A stretch of DNA of 64,000 nucleotides, taken from contig NC_014720.1 in NCBI RefSeq assembly GCF_000166775.1, positions 2,779,786 through 2,843,785 of the forward strand, in the 5' to 3' direction. This DNA comes from Caldicellulosiruptor kronotskyensis 2002. GTDB lineage: Bacteria > Bacillota > Thermoanaerobacteria > Caldicellulosiruptorales > Caldicellulosiruptoraceae. This document shows positions 17,126-26,152 of the stretch, piece after piece (positions within the stretch are counted from its first letter, which is position 1; the number at the start of each line of letters is the position of its first letter). The notes under the pieces were generated by a model, which had not been told where the DNA came from, did not search any database, and worked only from the letters and a program-made list of their open reading frames with translations. Made by a program: the position numbers and the translations under genes.

Positions 17126-17713
17126 TCAAACAACTTTTTTGATAAAATCAACAAGATATTTTCTCCCTACTTTAAAAAATTCTTCCTCATAGTTGTAGGC
17201 TATATCTTTTTCTTCCTCTTCCTTAACAACAAATACACCGTCCATTTCAGCAGTTAATATACTTCTCCATTTATTTCTTTTTTCAGGATTATTGGGTTTA
17301 AATAACTCTTCGTCATTATCTGGAGTAACCAGGATATACTTAAAAGCTTTTTTGCTTTCATTTTTCTTTACCATCCAATATGCTGTCTCACCACCTCTTT
17401 CGCGAAAAGATTTCTTCACTGAAATTACACAAACTATGGCGTTTTTTCTCTTGCTATATACTATGAGATCACTATCCAAGAAATAGCTGCCTGTTATACC
17501 ATTTGAATTGTATTCAATTTTCAACGGTTCAATATCTATTGGGAAGTCTTCTTCTTTTTTATATTTTTCGCCTTTTGGTCCTCTAACAATCAAGGCATTC
17601 TTTCTGATATAATTATCACTTTCAAGAATTTGCTTTACAAAATCTTCATACTTTTCACCCTCTTTGCTCACATAGGACTGTCTTCTTTTTATATTCTCAT
17701 CCTTTTCGTACAT
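17126..17713 (-). CDS. Putative type II restriction endonuclease (BsaWI-like)
   Basis: This 195-residue protein is divergent from a DNA methyltransferase across a 104-bp gap, the usual layout of a type II restriction-modification pair. It has a PD-(D/E)xK-like arrangement: an acidic residue in FLDSDLIVY at about 84-92, followed by CVISVKKSFRERGGE at about 102-116. The SVKKSxRER string recalls the BsaWI family, whose prototype cuts WCCGGW, but it is shorter than BsaWI. The specificity here is not known from sequence alone. The call is supported mainly by context and motif. Confidence 0.72.
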   Translation of the reverse strand: MYEKDENIKRRQSYVSKEGEKYEDFVKQILESDNYIRKNALIVRGPKGEKYKKEEDFPIDIEPLKIEYNSNGITGSYFLDSDLIVYSKRKNAIVCVISVKKSFRERGGETAYWMVKKNESKKAFKYILVTPDNDEELFKPNNPEKRNKWRSILTAEMDGVFVVKEEEEKDIAYNYEEEFFKVGRKYLVDFIKKVV

Positions 17714-17749
17714 TTCCTGTTCCTCCTTCTGTTTTTGCTATTAACATGG

Positions 17750-17755
17750 TATAAT
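17750..17755 (+). promoter_or_regulatory. -10 box for the methyltransferase gene
   Basis: TATAAT lies 62 bp upstream of the GTG start in the divergent R-M intergenic region. No good -35 hexamer is seen at 17 bp, so expression may need an activator or be weak. Confidence 0.45.
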
Positions 17756-17817
17756 AAAATTTGCACCAAATCATTGCCATATTTTTTATGGCTATAAAAA
17801 ATAGGAGGAAGATTACG

Positions 17818-18789
17818 GTGAAATATTTAAAGAAAGAAAATGCTTTAGAAAAAAGAATTAGACTGGATGAAAAAATAATACGTGCAATAGAAAATTTAGC
17901 CTTAAAAAAAGGTGAGAGTTTTAGTCTTATTGTGAACAAAATCTTAGAAGAGTATTTGAAAAATAATGAAATTTTCCCGTCTCTTAATGAATTTTATGCT
18001 GAAGAACCTAATTTAAAATTTGACTTTGAAAATAAAATCAAGATATTTGAAAATGATTTTTTAACTGTAGATTTAAGCCCATGGAGAGGAAAAATCAACT
18101 TAATTGTAACTTCACCACCTTATAATGTAGGAATTGATTATAACAGCCATGATGATTCAAGCAGTTATGAAGATTATCTTGAGTTTAGTAGGAAATGGCT
18201 TACTAAAGCTTATGATTTACTTGCAGATGATGGAAGAATGTGCTTGAACATTCCTCTTGACAAAAACAAAAATGGGTTAAGAAGTGTGTATGCTGACATA
18301 GTTACAATTGCAAAAGAAGTAGGATTTAAATACCAAAGTACTATTATCTGGAATGAACAAAATATTTCCCGACGAACAGCTTGGGGTTCGTGGTTATCAG
18401 CTTCTGCACCTTATGTAATTGCTCCAGTAGAGACTATTGTACTTTTATACAAGCATCAATGGAAGAGAAAGAGTAAAGGTACATCTACAATTGAAAAGGA
18501 ACAATTCATAGAATGGACAAATGGGGTATGGACTTTTAATGGAGAGAATAGAAAGAAGATTGGACATCCTGCACCTTTCCCTGTTGAGTTGCCAAGAAGA
18601 TGCATAAAACTTTTCAGTTTTGAAGAAGATACAGTGCTTGACCCATTTTTAGGAAGTGGTTCTACTCTGATTGCTGCTCTTGAAGAAGGAAGGCAGGGAA
18701 TAGGTGTTGAGATAGATTCTTCTTATGTAGAGTTAGCTATTAAAAGGATAATGGAAAACTTTAAAAAACAAATAGAATTTCAAATTTAG
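17818..18789 (+). CDS. DNA methyltransferase with N-terminal ribbon-helix-helix-like segment
   Basis: The GTG at 17818 is chosen because AGGAGG ends 9 bp before it; this gives 323 residues. Motif IV TSPPYNVG (SPPY at about 99-102) comes before the SAM-binding motif DPFLGSGST at about 275-283, the beta-class order. SPPY favours N4-cytosine methylation over N6-adenine. Residues 10-50 (RIRLDEKII...SLIVNKILEEYL) resemble a CopG/Arc-type DNA-binding segment, an unusual addition that could let the enzyme repress its own or the nuclease promoter. The nuclease gene is divergent. Confidence 0.9.
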   Translation: MKYLKKENALEKRIRLDEKIIRAIENLALKKGESFSLIVNKILEEYLKNNEIFPSLNEFYAEEPNLKFDFENKIKIFENDFLTVDLSPWRGKINLIVTSPPYNVGIDYNSHDDSSSYEDYLEFSRKWLTKAYDLLADDGRMCLNIPLDKNKNGLRSVYADIVTIAKEVGFKYQSTIIWNEQNISRRTAWGSWLSASAPYVIAPVETIVLLYKHQWKRKSKGTSTIEKEQFIEWTNGVWTFNGENRKKIGHPAPFPVELPRRCIKLFSFEEDTVLDPFLGSGSTLIAALEEGRQGIGVEIDSSYVELAIKRIMENFKKQIEFQI

Positions 18790-19270
18790 AACTAATTACA
18801 TAACGCACTGATGGGTAAATTTACAAATATACTTAATTAACATTGAAAACTCAAAAACAACGATGAAGACAAAAACAAAAATAGAAAGAACCAGGAAACT
18901 TTTGGCTGTTCTCACAAAAGAAAGGTGTGAAGCATACAGATGAAACGTGGTCACCATTTAAAGATCTCACACCGTATACTCTACACTTTTAAAATTAATT
19001 CACAAAGAAGAATCAAATCTCATAGAAGTTTTATATAAGGAGTTGGAACAATGAATGAAACTTATGATTAAACTAAAAAATTGAAGTTCATGATAAATTA
19101 TGAAAATCAAGATGTTAATTAATTTGTGATTAAGGTAATTAAAACAGTGAGAATATTTTTATTTTATTATAAAAATGATATAATTTTTTTGTTATATTTG
19201 ATTTGTTTAATAAGTTTAATAATTGAAATCGTTTTCCTATTCCAAATATTTAAAGCCAGGGTGATTAAGT
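18790..19270. other. Intergenic region with decayed sequence and xylan-operon control region
   Basis: The first 270 bp hold short broken frames (for example one reading KHTDETWSPFKDLTPYTLHF near 18930-18990) that look like gene debris, but I cannot name a parent. The right part is the probable promoter region of the esterase operon, with TATAAT at 19179-19184 and an operator-like palindrome at 19225-19236. Confidence 0.45.
19225..19236. promoter_or_regulatory. LacI-family-type operator before the xylan operon
   Basis: GAAATCGTTTTC is a near-perfect palindrome centred on CG (5 of 6 pairs), matching the GAAANCGNTTTC pattern of LacI/GalR regulators and resembling cre-like sites. It lies 35 bp before the first ATG of the esterase-deacetylase-xylanase operon, so carbohydrate-dependent repression is plausible. 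Confidence 0.5.
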
Positions 19271-21157
19271 ATGTCAATAAAGCTTCCCTATTTGATTAGC
19301 GATAGTATGGTTCTTCAAAGAAACAAACAAATAAACATCTGGGGCTGGGCTGAAGCGGGCAAGATGGTAACAGTAAATTTCCTGGGAAAGTCATACACGG
19401 CAGTAGCAGACCATTTAGGAAAATGGAAAGTTATCTTGCCACCAATGAATGCCGGCGGTCCGTATACTATGGAAATAAAATGTCAGCATGATACTGTTCA
19501 AATCAAAGATATTCTTATTGGTGATGTATGGGTATGTTCTGGACAGTCAAACATGGTTTTGCCGATGGAGAGAGTCATCGATTTGTACCCCAAAGAGCTT
19601 GATGACTGCAATATTCCGTTTATCAGACAGTTTACAGTCCCTGAAAAATACAATTTTAAAGGTCCTCAGGAAGAGTTAGAAGGTGGTTTTTGGGATGTTC
19701 TCAGCAAAGAAACACTTCTTAAGTTTTCTGCTGTAGGATACTTTTTTGCAAAAGCGCTCTATAAAAAATACAATATACCAATTGGATTGATTAAATCATG
19801 TGTTGGTGGAACACCAATTGAGGCGTGGATGAGCAGTGATATAGTATACAAATTTCTTGAAAATCCCGATGAACTTGAAAAACTCAAAGATGACAGTTAT
19901 ATAGAAGCTGTATCTAAAGAAGAGGAAGCTAAAATAAGAGCTTGGTTTGATTATTTAAACGCAAACGATGCTGGTCTTAATAGCAATCCTCCATTTTTTG
20001 ATGAAAATTCTTCTACATCTGACTGGAAAGCTATAACCATACCAGCTACATGGAAAGAGATGGGGCTTGATTCAACAATAGGTGTTGTATGGTTCAAAAA
20101 AGAAATAAAAATACCTTCTTGCATGGTTGGAAAACCAGCAAAATTATATCTTGGGACAATAGTTGACAGCGATTTTACATATGTCAACGGAAAACTTGTT
20201 GGTTCAACTTCATACCGGTATCCGCCAAGAAAATATAATATACCCCCCGGACTTTTAAAAGAAGGAAAAAACACAATTGTTGTAAGAGTAATAAGCAATG
20301 ATGGAAATGGAGAGTTTATAAAAGGAAAAGAATATAAAATATTTACAGAAGATTGCAAGATAGACCTCAAAGGTCAGTGGCTGTGCAAGGTGGGTGTTAA
20401 AAGCCCAGAACCTTCGCCGCAACAAACTTTTTGGCAGTACAAACCTACAGGTCTTTTTAATGGAATGATTGCACCACTATTAAATTACAGTATAAAAGGT
20501 ATAATATGGTATCAAGGTGAATCCAATACAGACAGGCCTGAGGGTTACTGCAAAAAACTGTGTGATCTTGTTGAAGATTGGAGAAAGAAATGGGGTGATA
20601 GCAGTCTGCCTTTTTTATACGTCCAGCTTGCGAACTTTATGGAACCAAAACCGCAGCCATGTGATAGCAACTGGGCAAGGTTGAGGGAAGAACAAAGAAG
20701 AGCACTTTTGTATCTTGACAATGTGGGAATGGCAGTTGCAATTGACCTTGGTGAGTGGAACGACCTTCATCCATCGAACAAAAAAGATGTGGGTGAAAGA
20801 CTTGCTTTACTTGCGCAAAAAGTTGCATACGGTGAAAAGGATTTGGTTGCATCCGGGCCTTTATACAAGTCTATGAAAATTGAAGGAAATAAAATTATTT
20901 TGGAATTTTCAGAAGTCGGAAGTGGACTTATTGCAAAAGGTGATAGTATACTTAAACATTTTGCAATTGCTGAAAAAGATAAAAGATTTATTTGGGCAAA
21001 TGCTGTTATTGAAGGTAACAAAGTTATTGTTTGGAACGATAGTATTAAAAATCCTGTTTACGTGCGATACGCTTGGGCTGACAATCCAGAAGGCGCAAAT
21101 CTTTATAACAAAGAAGGATTGCCTGCATCACCTTTTACAACCGAAGATGAGATTTAA
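19271..21157 (+). CDS. Sialate O-acetylesterase-type carbohydrate esterase (SGNH/SASA)
   Basis: This 628-residue protein is expected to remove acetyl groups from sugars, probably from xylo-oligosaccharides given its neighbours. The nucleophile block VCSGQSNM has Ser93 (GQSN 91-94). CVGGTPIEAWMS and WYQGESN are further SASA motifs, and DLHPSNKKDVGERL supplies the catalytic Asp/His near residue 500. A jelly-roll-like insert at about 240-370 is typical of family members. No signal peptide is present, so it should act in the cytoplasm. It is first in an operon with a deacetylase and GH10. Confidence 0.9.
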   Translation: MSIKLPYLISDSMVLQRNKQINIWGWAEAGKMVTVNFLGKSYTAVADHLGKWKVILPPMNAGGPYTMEIKCQHDTVQIKDILIGDVWVCSGQSNMVLPMERVIDLYPKELDDCNIPFIRQFTVPEKYNFKGPQEELEGGFWDVLSKETLLKFSAVGYFFAKALYKKYNIPIGLIKSCVGGTPIEAWMSSDIVYKFLENPDELEKLKDDSYIEAVSKEEEAKIRAWFDYLNANDAGLNSNPPFFDENSSTSDWKAITIPATWKEMGLDSTIGVVWFKKEIKIPSCMVGKPAKLYLGTIVDSDFTYVNGKLVGSTSYRYPPRKYNIPPGLLKEGKNTIVVRVISNDGNGEFIKGKEYKIFTEDCKIDLKGQWLCKVGVKSPEPSPQQTFWQYKPTGLFNGMIAPLLNYSIKGIIWYQGESNTDRPEGYCKKLCDLVEDWRKKWGDSSLPFLYVQLANFMEPKPQPCDSNWARLREEQRRALLYLDNVGMAVAIDLGEWNDLHPSNKKDVGERLALLAQKVAYGEKDLVASGPLYKSMKIEGNKIILEFSEVGSGLIAKGDSILKHFAIAEKDKRFIWANAVIEGNKVIVWNDSIKNPVYVRYAWADNPEGANLYNKEGLPASPFTTEDEI

Positions 21158-21184
21158 AAATCTTGTTAAATGGGGTGATTATAG

Positions 21185-21982
21185 ATGAAAGTAAGCTATC
21201 TGTTTCCTAATGGCAGGTCCAAGGCTCTTACAGTAAGCTATGATGACGGACAGGTATATGACAGAAAACTTGTCAGCATATTTAACGAATATGGGATTAA
21301 AGGAACCTTCTTTTTAAACTCTGAAACTCTTGGCAAAGACATCTTTATCCAACCTGATGAAGTTGCAACTCTTTACAAAGGGCATGAAGTTGGCATACAT
21401 GCGAAAACCCACCCTTTTTTAGATTCTATTCCCCTTGAAGGTATAATCGAAGAGATTATTGAAGACAGGAAATACTTAGAGACTCTGGTTGGATATCCTG
21501 TCAAAGGAATGTCATACCCATATGGCGTTTACAATGAAGATGTGGTAAAAATTTTGCCATCACTCGGCATTGAGTATTCAAGAACAGTAAATTCTACTTA
21601 TAACTTTAACATGCCAGCAAACTTTATTGTTTGGAATCCAACCTGCCATCACAAACAAAATCTGCTTGAAATTACAAAGAGATTTTTGGAAATAGAATAC
21701 AAAAATCAACTTCAGCTTTTGTATGTGTGGGGACACAGTTTTGAATTTGAACGGGAAAACAACTGGGATTTAATTAAAGAGTTTTGCAAGATGGTTGCAA
21801 AATCAAGTTCTGTCTGGTTTGCAACAAATATAGAAATTGTAAGATACATCAAGGCACTGAAGATGCTTGAGTTTTCTGTAGAAAAAAATGTTGTTTATAA
21901 TCCTTCAGCTATTTCAGTATGGCTTTTGGTTAATGGCAATGTTGTTGAGGTAAGCGGTGGTCAGATTGTAGTTCTTAAATAA
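21185..21982 (+). CDS. Polysaccharide deacetylase (NodB/CE4 fold)
   Basis: This 265-residue protein has the NodB motif 1 ALTVSYDDGQ with metal-binding aspartates at about residues 18-19, motif 2 HAKTHPF with two histidines, and GMSYPYG as motif 3. It probably removes acetyl or N-acetyl groups from an oligosaccharide. No signal peptide is seen. GGGGTGATT-like ribosome-binding sequence lies before ATG 21185, 27 bp after the esterase stop. The final ~45 residues form an extra beta-rich segment. Substrate is unknown; context points to xylan fragments. Confidence 0.88.
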   Translation: MKVSYLFPNGRSKALTVSYDDGQVYDRKLVSIFNEYGIKGTFFLNSETLGKDIFIQPDEVATLYKGHEVGIHAKTHPFLDSIPLEGIIEEIIEDRKYLETLVGYPVKGMSYPYGVYNEDVVKILPSLGIEYSRTVNSTYNFNMPANFIVWNPTCHHKQNLLEITKRFLEIEYKNQLQLLYVWGHSFEFERENNWDLIKEFCKMVAKSSSVWFATNIEIVRYIKALKMLEFSVEKNVVYNPSAISVWLLVNGNVVEVSGGQIVVLK

Positions 21983-22011
21983 TTTAAAAAATTTTTTGGG
22001 AGGTTTTTGTT

Positions 22012-23238
22012 TTGGATAGATACAATCATCGAAAAAGCCAGATGTTATTGAAAATTACCACAGCTGATGGTAAACCCTTGAAAAATGCTGAAATTGCAGT
22101 TCGTCAAATCAAACACAAGTTTTTATTTGGATGTGCAGAATTTTCAGTTGTCCCTTTTGTAAACGGTGAGTTTTCTGGTGACTTTAAAGAAAAAGCTGAA
22201 ATGGCTTTTGAAAAATTTGTTGAACTTTTTAATTTCGCAACCCTTCCTTTTTACTGGGGCAGATTCGAACCTGTTAGAGGAAAGCCAGATACTCAGCGAC
22301 TTAAAAACGCTGCTCAATGGCTTAAAAATGCCGGATTTGTTCTCAAAGGTCATCCACTTTGCTGGCACACAGTCACTGCTGACTGGCTTTTGGAACTTAC
22401 TAACGACCAGATTTTAGAAGCACAACTTATGCGTATAAAACGCGAGGTAAGCGATTTTGCCGGTCTTATCGATATGTGGGATGTAATAAACGAGGTTGTA
22501 ATAATGCCAAACTTTAACAAATATGACAATGGAATTACTAGAATTTGCAAACAATTTGGCAGGATGGGTCTTGTTAAAATGGTGTTTGACGCAGCAAGAG
22601 AAGCAAATCCAAAAGCTACTTTGCTAATCAACGACTATATTGTATCAGATGCATATGAAATTTTAATTGAGGCGTTGCTTGACAAAGGCGTGAAGATTGA
22701 TGCAATAGGAATACAGTCACATATGCACCAGGGTTTCTGGGGAGTTGAGAAGACTCAAGAGGTGCTTGAAAGATTTTCACGTTTTGGTTTGCCACTTCAC
22801 TTTACAGAAGTCACATTAATTTCAGGAAAGCTTATGCCTCCATATATAAAAGACCTCAACGACTATAAACCTGAAAGTTGGCCATCAACCATAGAGTGCG
22901 AAGAAAGACAGGCAATGGAAGCAACGCTGTTTTACAAAATACTCTTTTCACATCCGCTTGTTGAAGCAATTACCTGGTGGAATTTCATTGATACTTTTGC
23001 TTGGCTTGGCGCACCAGCAGGCTTTATTACAAAAGACGGAAGGATAAAACCAATCTATGATGCTCTTTATAATCTCATTAAAAATGATTGGTGGACAGGC
23101 ACACAAACCCTTGTCACAGACCACGATGGTTTTGTGAGAGTATCAGGTTTTATGGGCGAATATGAAGTATCTTTCAAAGATAAAAAATCAAAATTTACTC
23201 TTGACAGGAAATATGAAGTTGCTCAGATAATTCTATAA
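22012..23238 (+). CDS. GH10 endo-1,4-beta-xylanase, intracellular type
   Basis: This 408-residue glycoside hydrolase of family 10 starts at TTG 22012, with GGGAGG at 21998-22003 and 8-bp spacing. The acid/base is in WDVINE (Glu161) and the nucleophile in LHFTEVTL (Glu266); GHPLCWHT at about 113-120 is also conserved. There is no signal peptide or carbohydrate-binding module, so it probably cleaves imported xylo-oligosaccharides. About 40 residues before the barrel form a beta-rich segment. It ends the operon and is followed by a strong terminator. Confidence 0.95.
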   Translation: MDRYNHRKSQMLLKITTADGKPLKNAEIAVRQIKHKFLFGCAEFSVVPFVNGEFSGDFKEKAEMAFEKFVELFNFATLPFYWGRFEPVRGKPDTQRLKNAAQWLKNAGFVLKGHPLCWHTVTADWLLELTNDQILEAQLMRIKREVSDFAGLIDMWDVINEVVIMPNFNKYDNGITRICKQFGRMGLVKMVFDAAREANPKATLLINDYIVSDAYEILIEALLDKGVKIDAIGIQSHMHQGFWGVEKTQEVLERFSRFGLPLHFTEVTLISGKLMPPYIKDLNDYKPESWPSTIECEERQAMEATLFYKILFSHPLVEAITWWNFIDTFAWLGAPAGFITKDGRIKPIYDALYNLIKNDWWTGTQTLVTDHDGFVRVSGFMGEYEVSFKDKKSKFTLDRKYEVAQIIL

Positions 23239-23259
23239 TCGAAAATTATTCTTGATATT

Positions 23260-23294
23260 AGGGGCTTAAGTAAAATTCTTTTGCTTAAGCCCCT
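23260..23294 (+). terminator. Terminator after the xylan operon
   Basis: AGGGGCTTAAG and CTTAAGCCCCT form an 11-bp perfect stem, extended by A/T pairs, followed by a T-rich tail (TTTCTTATTT). Confidence 0.9.
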
Positions 23295-23315
23295 TTCTTA
23301 TTTGAACAATTATTC

Positions 23316-23375
23316 TTGACAAGCTTATTTTTTGCTGTTATATTTTTAGTAAACCATTTTAAATTATTGGTTTAC
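23316..23375 (+). promoter_or_regulatory. bioY promoter with BirA-type operator
   Basis: TTGACA (23316-23321) and TATATT (23339-23344) are separated by 17 bp. Immediately downstream, GTAAACC (23349-23355) and GGTTTAC (23369-23375) form a perfect inverted repeat with a 13-bp spacer. This matches the biotin repressor (BirA) binding pattern described for Firmicutes biotin genes, and it overlaps the expected transcript start. Repression when biotin is plentiful is expected. Confidence 0.82.
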
Positions 23376-23393
23376 ATTAAGGAGGTAAAAAAC

Positions 23394-23948
23394 ATGGAAA
23401 ATGCAAAGAGCACAAATACTACAAAAATGCTTATTTTGTCTGCGCTTTTTGCGGCAATTGTTGCTGTGTGTGCACAAATTTCATTTCAAATTGGACCTGT
23501 GCCATTTACACTGCAGGTTTTTGCAATCTTTTTGGCAAGCTTGATTCTTCCACCAAAATACGCTTTTTTGAGTCTTCTTGTGTATGACCTTTTAGGGGCT
23601 GTCGGCGTGCCTGTGTTTGCTGGCTTTTCCGGTGGACTTTCTAAATTTATAGGACCCACTGGCGGGTATTTGATAGCATTCCCAATCGCAGCTTTTGTTA
23701 TAAGCTACATAAATACCAAAAAGCCATTAAAAAATGAAATAGCAAACTCTATCTTGGCACTCATCTTAGGACTTGCAATTATCTATATCATTGGATTTTT
23801 GTATCTGTCGTGGGCTGCGCATATGACACTCAAACAAGCTTTTGCAGCAGGTGTTCTGCCATTTATAATCCCCGACATCATAAAACTTGCAATTGCATAT
23901 TTGATTGCCCGCGCAATAAAAAGTCGCAAAGCGCTGAATATCGCATAG
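23394..23948 (+). CDS. bioY: Biotin transporter substrate-binding component BioY
   Basis: The ATG at 23394 follows AAGGAGGT at 7-8 bp, giving 184 residues with about six membrane helices. QIGPVPFTLQVFAIFLASL and GPTGGYLIAFP are the BioY signature segments. BioY binds biotin as the S component of an ECF transporter; no EcfA/EcfT gene is adjacent, so it probably shares a common energy module. The BirA-type operator supports the role. Its last 71 bp overlap the convergent recD2 3' end. Confidence 0.95.
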   Translation: MENAKSTNTTKMLILSALFAAIVAVCAQISFQIGPVPFTLQVFAIFLASLILPPKYAFLSLLVYDLLGAVGVPVFAGFSGGLSKFIGPTGGYLIAFPIAAFVISYINTKKPLKNEIANSILALILGLAIIYIIGFLYLSWAAHMTLKQAFAAGVLPFIIPDIIKLAIAYLIARAIKSRKALNIA

Positions 23949-26103
23949 CCTCTTTCTGGTTTGCTATCATGTACTCTAAAGCGCTTTTTTTACCCACCAG
24001 CACAACAAGTTCTTTTGCTCGTGTAACAGCTGTGTAAAGGAGGTTTCTTGTCATCAAAATGGGGTAGGTCTCAACAATGGGCATCACTATGCACCTAAAC
24101 TCAGACCCTTGAGATTTGTGAACAGTCATGGCATACGCAAGCTCTAAGTCGTCAAGCAGCGAAAAGTCATAATATACAAGCTTTTCATCGTCAAACAAAA
24201 TCTCCAAAGTACCTTGAGCCCTGTCGATATCCCTTACAACTCCAATGTCGCCGTTGAATATCCCTGTTGAGACCCTGCCCTTCTCCTCTCCTTGTACAAT
24301 CTCATATTCCAGCGAATAGTTGTTTTTCACCTGCATGACTTTGTCCCCAACCCTGAACAAGTTTTCTTTGTAAGCATACTCCTTCTTAGATGGATGAGGC
24401 GGGTTGAGATACTGCTGTAGCACGCGGTTTAGATTGTACATTCCCACAATTCCCTTTTTGGAAGGGCACAAAACTTGTATGTCTGTCATCGGGTCGCACG
24501 AAAGATAGTTTGGAAGTTTTTTGGTCACAAGATCAATTATAGTTTTTAAAATCTCTTGCTGAGAATTTTTCTGAATAAAATAAAAATCGCTCTCTTTTTG
24601 AAGATGTGGAAACTCACCTCTGTTTATTCTGTGAGCGTTGAGAACTATAAAACTATTTTCGCTCTGGCGATACACCTCTGTCAAAGTAGTGCAGGGCACA
24701 ATCTGGCTTTTTATAAGGTCTTTTAAGACATTTCCTGCACCAACAGATGGAAGCTGGTCTTTGTCTCCAACAAGGACAATTCTGGTTGACGGCTTTGTTG
24801 CAGCAAGAAGATAGTTCATAAGAAAACTGTCTACCATGCTCATTTCATCAACCACAATAACATCGCATTTTAAGGGATTATTTGGTCCTTTCTGAAAAAT
24901 AACATGTGTGTCTAATACTGTCATTTCTAATAGTCTATGGATTGTCTTTGATTCTCTTTCACATGCTGCCTGCATCCTCTTTGCAGCCCTTCCCGTCGGC
25001 GCGCAAAGAAAAACCTTTTTGCCTTCACCCTCGAAAATCTGAATAATGCATTTTATGATTGTAGTTTTTCCTGTTCCAGGACCGCCTGTTATGATGCTAA
25101 CACCTTGTGTCAGCGCCATTTTGATAGCTTTTTTCTGATTTGGCGAAAATGCAATACCGTTTTTTTCTTCAAAAGAAGAAATTTTTCTATCTATATTATC
25201 AATGTCATCATATTCTTTTAGCATTGACAGGATTTTATCTGCTATATACCTCTCACACTCATAGTAGCCGTACAAAAACACCATCTCTTGAGAGTCAACT
25301 TCATCTTTCACAATTCTTCTTTCTTGAGAAAGAGCTTCAAGTGCCTCTTCTATTTTTTCAACTGGAAGGTCAAGTGTTCTGATACAGAGCTGTTTGAGCC
25401 TATTTTCTGGCAGGCATGTGTGCCCTTCGTTGTTTGCTGCCAGCGTTAAAAGATTGAGTATTTTTGCAGATATCCTTCTCTTGTCGTCTGGCATAACTCC
25501 CATTTCAAGCGCAAGCCTGTCAACTTTTTTAAAGTCAAGCTCAGGGAATACATCTAAAAGAAAATATGGATTTTCCTGTAAAAGTGATAGAGCAGAAAAT
25601 CCATAAAGCTTAAAAAGTCTCATTGCGTGGTTTTGTGAAAGCCCGTACTGTGAAAAGATTGACATGATATCTTTCAAAAATTTCTGGAATGCGAACATAT
25701 TCTTTATCCGCTCAACCTTTTCAGGTGTCATGCCGCGAATACTCAAAAGCTTTTCAGGCTCTTGTTGCAAAATCCTTGCTGTGTCATCCCCAAAGGTATC
25801 AACAATTTTTTTTGCAGTCTTTTGACCGATACCTTTTATCACCCCAGAGGAAAGATAAAGATAAATCTCATCCTTTGTCTGTGGCAATAGCTTCTCAAGG
25901 TAACTTACTTTAAGTTGCTGACCATATACCGGATGAACATAAAACTCACCGTATACGCTTACCTTTTCACCAATTGCAATGTCTGGAACTATCCCTACTG
26001 CTGTGAACACCTCATCGTCACATATTATCTCAAACACTGTATAATTATTTTCCATATTCTTGTAGATTATATCACTTACCATGCCCTGAATGTTTTGCTG
26101 CAT
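23878..26103 (-). CDS. recD2: RecD2 (RecD/TraA family) 5'-3' DNA helicase
   Basis: This 741-residue superfamily 1B helicase has an N-terminal OB-like region and helix-hairpin-helix repeats at about 80-200, typical of RecD2. The helicase core contains Walker A TGGPGTGKTT at about 340-349, motif II VVDEMSMVD, motif III VGDKDQLPS, and C-terminal AMTVHKSQGSEF and YTAVTRAK. RecD2 acts in DNA repair outside RecBCD. The 3' end overlaps bioY by 71 bp in antisense orientation. Confidence 0.95.
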   Translation of the reverse strand: MQQNIQGMVSDIIYKNMENNYTVFEIICDDEVFTAVGIVPDIAIGEKVSVYGEFYVHPVYGQQLKVSYLEKLLPQTKDEIYLYLSSGVIKGIGQKTAKKIVDTFGDDTARILQQEPEKLLSIRGMTPEKVERIKNMFAFQKFLKDIMSIFSQYGLSQNHAMRLFKLYGFSALSLLQENPYFLLDVFPELDFKKVDRLALEMGVMPDDKRRISAKILNLLTLAANNEGHTCLPENRLKQLCIRTLDLPVEKIEEALEALSQERRIVKDEVDSQEMVFLYGYYECERYIADKILSMLKEYDDIDNIDRKISSFEEKNGIAFSPNQKKAIKMALTQGVSIITGGPGTGKTTIIKCIIQIFEGEGKKVFLCAPTGRAAKRMQAACERESKTIHRLLEMTVLDTHVIFQKGPNNPLKCDVIVVDEMSMVDSFLMNYLLAATKPSTRIVLVGDKDQLPSVGAGNVLKDLIKSQIVPCTTLTEVYRQSENSFIVLNAHRINRGEFPHLQKESDFYFIQKNSQQEILKTIIDLVTKKLPNYLSCDPMTDIQVLCPSKKGIVGMYNLNRVLQQYLNPPHPSKKEYAYKENLFRVGDKVMQVKNNYSLEYEIVQGEEKGRVSTGIFNGDIGVVRDIDRAQGTLEILFDDEKLVYYDFSLLDDLELAYAMTVHKSQGSEFRCIVMPIVETYPILMTRNLLYTAVTRAKELVVLVGKKSALEYMIANQKEAMRYSALCDFLLRGQSNMQLQVL

Positions 26104-26152
26104 ATTTTCATTTCTTCCCCTTTAAAAATTGCAATTTGCCTGCTACATTATT

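Noticed and set aside
18790..19130. Transposase remnant after the methyltransferase
   Set aside because: Frames are broken and no terminal repeats or recognisable catalytic motifs were found; kept only as unexplained debris.
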